Source of the DNA: Nymphaea colorata
Lineage: Eukaryota; Streptophyta; Magnoliopsida; Nymphaeales; Nymphaeaceae
DNA: 10,000 bases
Reading direction: 5' to 3'
NCBI RefSeq assembly: GCF_008831285.2
Contig: NC_045140.1
Span: 29,400,608 to 29,410,607 of the forward strand
Position 1 is the first letter of the stretch, and every line of letters starts with the position of its first letter. The notes beneath the pieces were generated by a model, which was not told the origin of the DNA, searched no databases, and saw only the letters and a program-made list of their open reading frames with translations. Positions 5,319 through 10,000 of this stretch are shown one piece after another. The position numbers and the translations under genes were made by a program.

Positions 5319-8275
5319 GCATTCATCATAACGGCCTTGAGTTTGACAAAGGCCTCTCTTGCTTTCTCAGACCATGTATACTCCCCCTTTTTTAACATGT
5401 GCGTCAAGGGAGAAGCGATCAAACCATAGCCTTTGATAAATCTGCGATAGTACCCCGTGAGGCCTAAAAATCCCCGCATGCCTTGTGGGTCCTTCGGCAA
5501 GGGCCATTGCTCCATGGCCTGGAGTTTTTCAGGGTCGGCTCTGACCCCCTCATGTGATACGATGTGACCCAAATACCCAATAGAAGTCTGCCCAAAGCTG
5601 CATTTGGACATTTTCGCGAATAGGGTATTCTCCCTTAATACTCTCAACACTGTACGAAGGTGATCGACATGCTGTTCAATACTCTGGCTGTACACAAGAA
5701 TGTCATCAAAGAAGACTAACACGAAGTCACGCAGGAACTGACGAAACACGTCATTCATACATCGTTGGAATGTCGCGGGCGCGTTCGTAAGTCCAAACGG
5801 CATGACCAAAAACTCATAATGGCCGTCATGGGTACGAAATGCCGTCTTTGAAATGTCTTCCTCATACATTCTAATTTGGTGGTACCCTGACCGGAGATCC
5901 AACTTGGAGAATATGCGAGCTCCAGATAGTTCATCCAAGAGTTCATCAATAACAGGAATTGGATGCCTATCCTTGACAGTAGCTTCGTTCAAGGCCCTGT
6001 AATCCACACAGAATCTCCATGTGTTGTCCTTTTTCTTGACGAGAAGGACTGGTGATGAGAAGGGACTAGAACTAGGCCGAATAATATTACTTTCTTGCAT
6101 TTCTTTGACCAATCGCTCAATTTCTGATTTTTGAGCGTACCCATAGCGGTATGGGCGTACGTTAACCGGCTCTGTGCCGTTGGTCAACACTATCCTGTGG
6201 TCATATGATCGAGGTGGAGGGAGTCCTTTAGGTTCTTCGAATATATCCTTGAACTCATCCAACACTTTCTGAATCTGCTCGGGTACTCTCTCTTCTGATC
6301 CTTCTTGAGCGACAACTTCCTCTGCCACTGAAACTAACCAAGCCGCTGGTCTCTGGACTGCTATAGCCTTTAGCGCTGCCTTGGGTGCCAAACTAGGATC
6401 GACTGCCCTTAGCACTACTTCCTTTCCTCCACCCTCCTTAGGCAGGCACATCTCCATGGTAGAGAAGTCCCACCAAATTCGCCCTAAGGTCTTGAGCCAT
6501 TTGACTCCAAGAATGATATCTACGCTGGGTAGAGGGACAACTAGCAAGTCGACTGTATAAGGGATCTTCTGAAGCACGAGCTCTACGTTTGCACACTTGC
6601 GAGTGCAAGGGAGGCACTCACCATTGGCCACCAATACTTTAAGAGTTGGGTGCTCTTCGATGGTACACTTCAATTCCTGAGCGAGGTGGTCACCCACGAA
6701 ATTGTGAGTAGCCCCCGAATCCAAAAGAACCAGAACATTTCTCTTTCCAATTTGCCCTATAACTCTCATAGCATCCGGTCGGTTAGGGTCTGTCATGGTA
6801 TGACAAGCGCCCTCAGGAGGTGGCCTTTCCTGCTCTTGAGGCTCTTCTCGGGCCTCCAATTCCTCTATTTCTTCGATCATAGGGGATTGATCTTCTTCCC
6901 CTTCATCGTCGGCGTCGCCATCCAAAACCGTGTAGACTCGAATGTGCTTGCACTTGTGCGTAGGGTCCCACTTCTCTTTACACCAGAAACACTGCTTGTT
7001 CTTGATTAACTCTTCTCTTTCTTCCCGAGTTAGTACAGGAGGTGCTCGACCCTTGAAAGCGGGTTTAGGTTCTTCTTTACGTGGAGGGGCTGGAAGGAGT
7101 TTTTGCGGTTGAGGGATCTCCCTCACACGGACGGTTCCGGGGTTTCTCCATTGTCGGTACAAGGCTTGTTTCTTTCTTTGCCTATCCTCGATGGAACGTG
7201 CTTTGGCAAAGCACTTCCGCAACTCCGTGTTAGGCTCAGCACGTATATCTATTTGAATTTCCTCCTTCAATCCTCCAACAAATGCGGCAATGAGGGACTT
7301 GGGCGTCCAATCAACCATGCTTGCTAAATTCTCAAACTTGGCTTGGTATTCTTGAACGGATGCGGTTTGTCTTAGATTACGCAACTCGATGTCGTAATCT
7401 ACATAGGAAGACTCACCAAATCTGAGCATGAGAGCTTCTTTGAACTCTCCCCACGTATTGACTGGCTCCTTGAGCTTGAGCCAACGATACCATCTCCTAG
7501 CTTCACCATCGAAGTGTAGAATGGACGTTTGAAGCCATTCTTCATCTGGAATCATCTGACATGTGAAGTACTCCTCCACTTGAAAAATCCAATCTAAGGG
7601 TTCCTTGCCATTGAATCTAGGGAAGTCAATGCGAACCATAGGAATCCTCGGTTGCTTTCTTGGCGCTGCCTGACGCTCTCTATATGGCTCCCAAGAAGGT
7701 GGTTCACGGTCTCCTCTATCACCCCATCTACGATCTGAATTAATATTCTCCCACTGTGTGCCTCCAAATCTGGACCTATACTGGCTGGATTGGGGTCCAT
7801 AAGGCTCTCGGTTCTCCCACTCAGGCGAGGAGTTATGATGCCCACCGTGATAGTTGTTGAGGTTGGTGGGCTGTGCTTGGAAACCTCCATTATTGCTGTT
7901 ATTCCCCCCGGGTGGTGGTCTACTAGGGCCGGCTTGCGAATGGAAGGGATTAGGACCAACATTGGGCGGTCCATTGAGTATGCCCTTGCCCTTATCAACG
8001 TGGGGCTGTGGGGGATCCGGGTTGTTTCTCCTAAGGGCCTCTTGATTGGCCGTCATGACTCTCATCATCTCCTTGATCTCATCTAACTCGTTGAGCTTAG
8101 AAAGTTGTTTCTTGTAGTCGCTCATCTCGTGGCGGATTTTCAGAACCTCATTTTCGATGTGAACCATTCTTTCCACCGCGTATACCTCCATCTCAGTAGA
8201 TGGCTGTTCCTCATTGGCTGAGGTCTCCGCCTCAACATCTGGTGCCTCGGGCACGACTTGCTTCTTCTTAACCAT
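5279..8275 (-). CDS. Chromovirus Gag-protease-reverse transcriptase polyprotein
   Basis: A 998-codon frame encodes the structural and first enzymatic parts of a Ty3/gypsy element. Residues about 29-82 look like a coiled coil, and 100-200 are Gly/Asn/Pro-rich and probably disordered. The Gag capsid region is about 215-365 (FPRFNG, GEARRWYRWL, VQEYQAKFENL). A zinc knuckle of spacing C-x2-C-x7-H-x-C sits at C429, C432, H440, C442, followed by an acidic stretch at 451-483. The aspartic protease has the DSG triad at 519-521 and DIILG at 586-590. Reverse transcriptase spans about 685-980, with D793 (KLDLRSGYHQ), MPFGLTNAP at 825-833 and the FFDD box with D857 and D858. Gag and Pol share one frame, as in many plant chromoviruses. 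The ATG at 8273-8275 is the first after the LTR, since 8276-8454 has no ATG in the sense strand. The last 13 codons are out-of-frame read-through to a stop. RT motifs and zinc-knuckle type resemble the Reina clade, which is an inference from memory of the family. Confidence 0.94.
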   Translation of the reverse strand: MVKKKQVVPEAPDVEAETSANEEQPSTEMEVYAVERMVHIENEVLKIRHEMSDYKKQLSKLNELDEIKEMMRVMTANQEALRRNNPDPPQPHVDKGKGILNGPPNVGPNPFHSQAGPSRPPPGGNNSNNGGFQAQPTNLNNYHGGHHNSSPEWENREPYGPQSSQYRSRFGGTQWENINSDRRWGDRGDREPPSWEPYRERQAAPRKQPRIPMVRIDFPRFNGKEPLDWIFQVEEYFTCQMIPDEEWLQTSILHFDGEARRWYRWLKLKEPVNTWGEFKEALMLRFGESSYVDYDIELRNLRQTASVQEYQAKFENLASMVDWTPKSLIAAFVGGLKEEIQIDIRAEPNTELRKCFAKARSIEDRQRKKQALYRQWRNPGTVRVREIPQPQKLLPAPPRKEEPKPAFKGRAPPVLTREEREELIKNKQCFWCKEKWDPTHKCKHIRVYTVLDGDADDEGEEDQSPMIEEIEELEAREEPQEQERPPPEGACHTMTDPNRPDAMRVIGQIGKRNVLVLLDSGATHNFVGDHLAQELKCTIEEHPTLKVLVANGECLPCTRKCANVELVLQKIPYTVDLLVVPLPSVDIILGVKWLKTLGRIWWDFSTMEMCLPKEGGGKEVVLRAVDPSLAPKAALKAIAVQRPAAWLVSVAEEVVAQEGSEERVPEQIQKVLDEFKDIFEEPKGLPPPRSYDHRIVLTNGTEPVNVRPYRYGYAQKSEIERLVKEMQESNIIRPSSSPFSSPVLLVKKKDNTWRFCVDYRALNEATVKDRHPIPVIDELLDELSGARIFSKLDLRSGYHQIRMYEEDISKTAFRTHDGHYEFLVMPFGLTNAPATFQRCMNDVFRQFLRDFVLVFFDDILVYSQSIEQHVDHLRTVLRVLRENTLFAKMSKCSFGQTSIGYLGHIVSHEGVRADPEKLQAMEQWPLPKDPQGMRGFLGLTGYYRRFIKGYGLIASPLTHMLKKGEYTWSEKAREAFVKLKAVMMNAQYLLSLISLRIS
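5316..5320 (-). other. Frame break in RT-RNase H connection
   Basis: Family-like protein sequence leaves the first reading frame and resumes in the other at a run of three G on the + strand (5317-5319). In the first frame, 13 unrelated codons follow before TGA at 5279-5281. The frame change equals loss of one base in this short homopolymer. Related chromoviruses normally carry Gag and Pol in one frame across this point, so this is best read as an inactivating mutation or a sequence error. I see no slippery heptamer that would suggest programmed frameshifting. Confidence 0.88.
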
Positions 8276-8288
8276 TGCGATGGTTAAG
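8267..8288 (-). promoter_or_regulatory. Perfect hairpin enclosing the gag start codon
   Basis: A 9-bp perfect inverted repeat (8267-8275 and 8280-8288) surrounds a 4-base loop. The gag ATG (8273-8275) forms the first three bases of the 3' arm in element sense, so it would be base-paired in the RNA. A run of ten U follows the repeat on the 5' side (8290-8299 in + strand A). Such a structure could limit initiation or favour packaging over translation. This role is inferred. Confidence 0.7.
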
Positions 8289-8454
8289 TAAAAAAAAAAC
8301 AGAAATCCAAACGTCTAAAAGAATCACACGACTAGCTGAAAACCACTGACTCTGACACTGACAAGAATTCCAGCTGTATTCTGCCCTGTATAAAATCCAA
8401 AATGCCGATACTGTACTTGCTTGCTGCTGCTCCAAGGAGGCTCTGATACCAAAT
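8276..8454 (-). other. Internal leader between 5' LTR and gag
   Basis: These 179 bases run from the LTR edge to the gag ATG. In element order they hold a three-base spacer ATT, the primer-binding site, a short CAG/CAAG-rich stretch, a possible splice acceptor (TTTTCAG ending at 8336), an oligo-U run and the start-codon hairpin. There is no ATG in the sense strand, which supports the chosen gag start. Confidence 0.85.
8439..8451 (-). other. Primer-binding site for initiator tRNA-Met
   Basis: The minus strand reads TGGTATCAGAGCC, three bases from the LTR end. TGGTATCAGAGC is the standard plant complement to the 3' end of initiator tRNA-Met, including its CCA, and primes first-strand cDNA in most Ty3/gypsy and many Ty1/copia elements. 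Its place fixes both the orientation of the element and the inner LTR edge at 8455. Confidence 0.95.
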
Positions 8455-10000
8455 TGGTAGGGTCTTGCCCGTGGCCGACCTAAGTCTGAAACCAACGACC
8501 GTGCCTACCCCCACGATCACCTTGGACCAACCAGAAGACTTCCTAGACGAATTAAAACAAAGACACCACCCAGTCGGACAGGACCCCGACTTAGAAAATC
8601 CCGGATAGGTAGCGGAATACAAGAGAGGCTATACCCAAACCCAAGCAAAACCTACTACACAAATCTAAGAGATGTGAGGCTAATACAAGCGGAAGCGATA
8701 CATTTGTTAAAAATCACTCAAACTCACTCAAGCAAACCATGCAAACCACGCCTAAATGCACAAACCACACCCACCCGTAGGAGGCTAGTGCTGGCACGAG
8801 GTCGTGTCCTTGGCGCAGTGCCGCGGAGGTCCCTCTATGCACAACTACGACCTCACGGTCGGGCTGAAAGCAAAATGCAGAAATAAGTGCTACCTCCCGC
8901 GTGTCTAGAGAGAGGAGTAGAGTGTACCGGCCAAGGCTAGCTTGGCTAAGCAGTCAAAAGCCTCGAGGTGAGATTCCACACTCGAGGGCTATCAGCAACA
9001 CGAAAGAACGGGGCTGATGCAGAGCTGAACTCCAAAAGGAAGAGGCCGGGCGTGAAGACAAGCCACTCCAAGAGACGCGTGAAGTAGGATCACCCCGCCG
9101 GAATCGCCTAGGAGCACTTCAACGCCTTGCTGGATGTCTAGGGGACCTTCTGGAATCCACACCGGAGAGTCGCCGGAAAAAGAGCAGAGGTGACCGGAGG
9201 TGGCCGGAGGTCGCCGGAATATGCTGGATCAAGGCCCGCCGGTTACAAAGACTTCAAGGATGCGGCTAGCAATGCCGCGGTCTTCCTTGGCGCTAAGGTT
9301 GAAACCAACTAGGCGCGGGACTTGGACTGAGTGGGTTCGGACCAGGTGGGACCAGGTGGGCCCGGGCTAGGTTTGGCCAGCGAGCTAGGTCATAGGTAGA
9401 GTAGGCTAGGTAGGTCCTACGGTCAAAGTCTTAGGTTGACCGGGTGTAGGGAAGGGACTCAAATGAGGGTTCCTACAAAGTAGCTAGGGTAGGTTTGAGT
9501 GGCTCGGTTTAGGGTAGATGAGAAAATGGAAATGGAAAGGCAAGTGGTAACTTGGTAAGTTCGGGTAAGCTCGGGGTAATTTGGTAGGGTAGAGTTGGCT
9601 AAGAATATGGAGAATATTCCTTGATAGGATTGTCCTCCAAGATTCTAGGCTAGGTGGCGTTCTAGAAGGGCTATCTCCCTAATACGTAGGAGAGAGGCTA
9701 GGGATGTTGGTGAGGTGTCTAGGTGAGTGGCACAACAAATGTGGGGACTAGGCTGAGTGAGGGGCAAGTGGCAACTGGATGAGGCTGCTTTCCTACGAAG
9801 TTGGGGGATATCCTAACTTATCTAGCTGGGATTCCTATTCTAGAAAATCACTTTATGAGGTGGCGAATTAGTGCTCCACCAAATGTGCGTCACTTCCTAC
9901 TCCAATCCTAGGATCTCTCTAAGTCTCCCGATGCTTGCCACATGGACTAAGCGTAGGGTGGAGATGGCGAATGGCCCAAGCTGGAGATCCACTTACCTCT
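8455..10000 (-). repeat. 5' LTR of the chromovirus, truncated by the window edge
   Basis: It matches the left LTR from 221 to 1818 with about 0.9% substitutions and lacks the second 52-bp unit. In element sense the visible part is the 3' portion of the LTR (U5 and probably much of R); the U3, promoter and target-site duplication lie beyond base 10000. It contains a consensus splice donor at its extreme visible end (AGAG followed by GTAAGT, 10000 down to 9991). The minus-strand end ACCCTACCA abuts the spacer and primer-binding site. Confidence 0.95.
9991..10000 (-). promoter_or_regulatory. Consensus 5' splice-site sequence in LTR
   Basis: The minus strand reads AGAG followed by GTAAGT (intron side 9996-9991), a full plant donor consensus, repeated in the left LTR at 1818-1809. 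In the right copy it lies in the leader upstream of gag, so pairing with an acceptor such as the one ending at 8336 would remove about 1.66 kb including the primer-binding site. There is no direct evidence for splicing. Confidence 0.3.

Noticed and set aside
6650-7009. Plus-strand 119-codon frame opposite protease and Gag
   Set aside because: It is an antisense shadow of a well-supported coding frame with no independent start, promoter or homology signal.
8389-8397. TATAAAA-like word on the + strand in the internal leader
   Set aside because: It points against the element and towards the LTR, with no coding frame or leader structure after it. A chance AT-rich word is likelier.
8268-8495. Minus-strand 75-codon frame overlapping the gag start
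   Set aside because: It begins at TTG, not ATG, and crosses the primer-binding site. No ATG occurs in sense between the LTR and gag, so no upstream ORF is supported there.

Overview
The window is filled almost entirely by one Ty3/gypsy LTR retrotransposon of the chromovirus type, lying on the minus strand, in what is most likely a land-plant nuclear genome. The plant assignment rests on four things: a primer-binding site matching the 3' end of initiator tRNA-Met next to the LTR, a Gag-Pol with a plant-type integrase plus C-terminal chromodomain, a plant-like TATA box with a CT-rich leader, and no prokaryotic gene organisation. No host gene is recognisable.

Layout in + coordinates, with the element reading right to left. 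1-209 is flanking DNA with nothing identifiable. 221 to at least 1818 is the downstream (3') LTR; its inner end is not resolved and lies somewhere between about 2090 and 3090. About 1819-3173 is non-coding and holds the rest of that LTR and/or a 3' untranslated region, with a strong minus-strand TATA box at 2918-2926, a long pyrimidine tract, and a candidate polypurine tract at 3072-3090. 3174-5318 encodes RNase H, integrase, chromodomain and a C-terminal extension. 5279-8275 encodes Gag, zinc knuckle, aspartic protease and reverse transcriptase. 8276-8454 is the internal leader with the primer-binding site. 8455-10000 is the upstream (5') LTR, cut by the window edge.

The two coding blocks are one ancestral polyprotein split by a one-base frame change at a G run (5317-5319) in the RT-RNase H connection. 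All expected catalytic motifs are visible and there are no other stops. By hand count the LTRs differ at about 14 of 1546 aligned positions plus one 52-bp tandem duplication, so insertion was recent. The element encodes every enzyme for its cycle: Gag forms the particle, protease matures it, RT/RNase H copies RNA primed by initiator tRNA-Met, and integrase with the chromodomain inserts the cDNA.

The most unusual points are a perfect 9-bp hairpin enclosing the gag start codon, a roughly 110-residue tail after the chromodomain, an LTR that seems very long for a Reina-like polyprotein, and a consensus splice donor in the leader. I do not see a wholly new system here; the interest lies in these variations.
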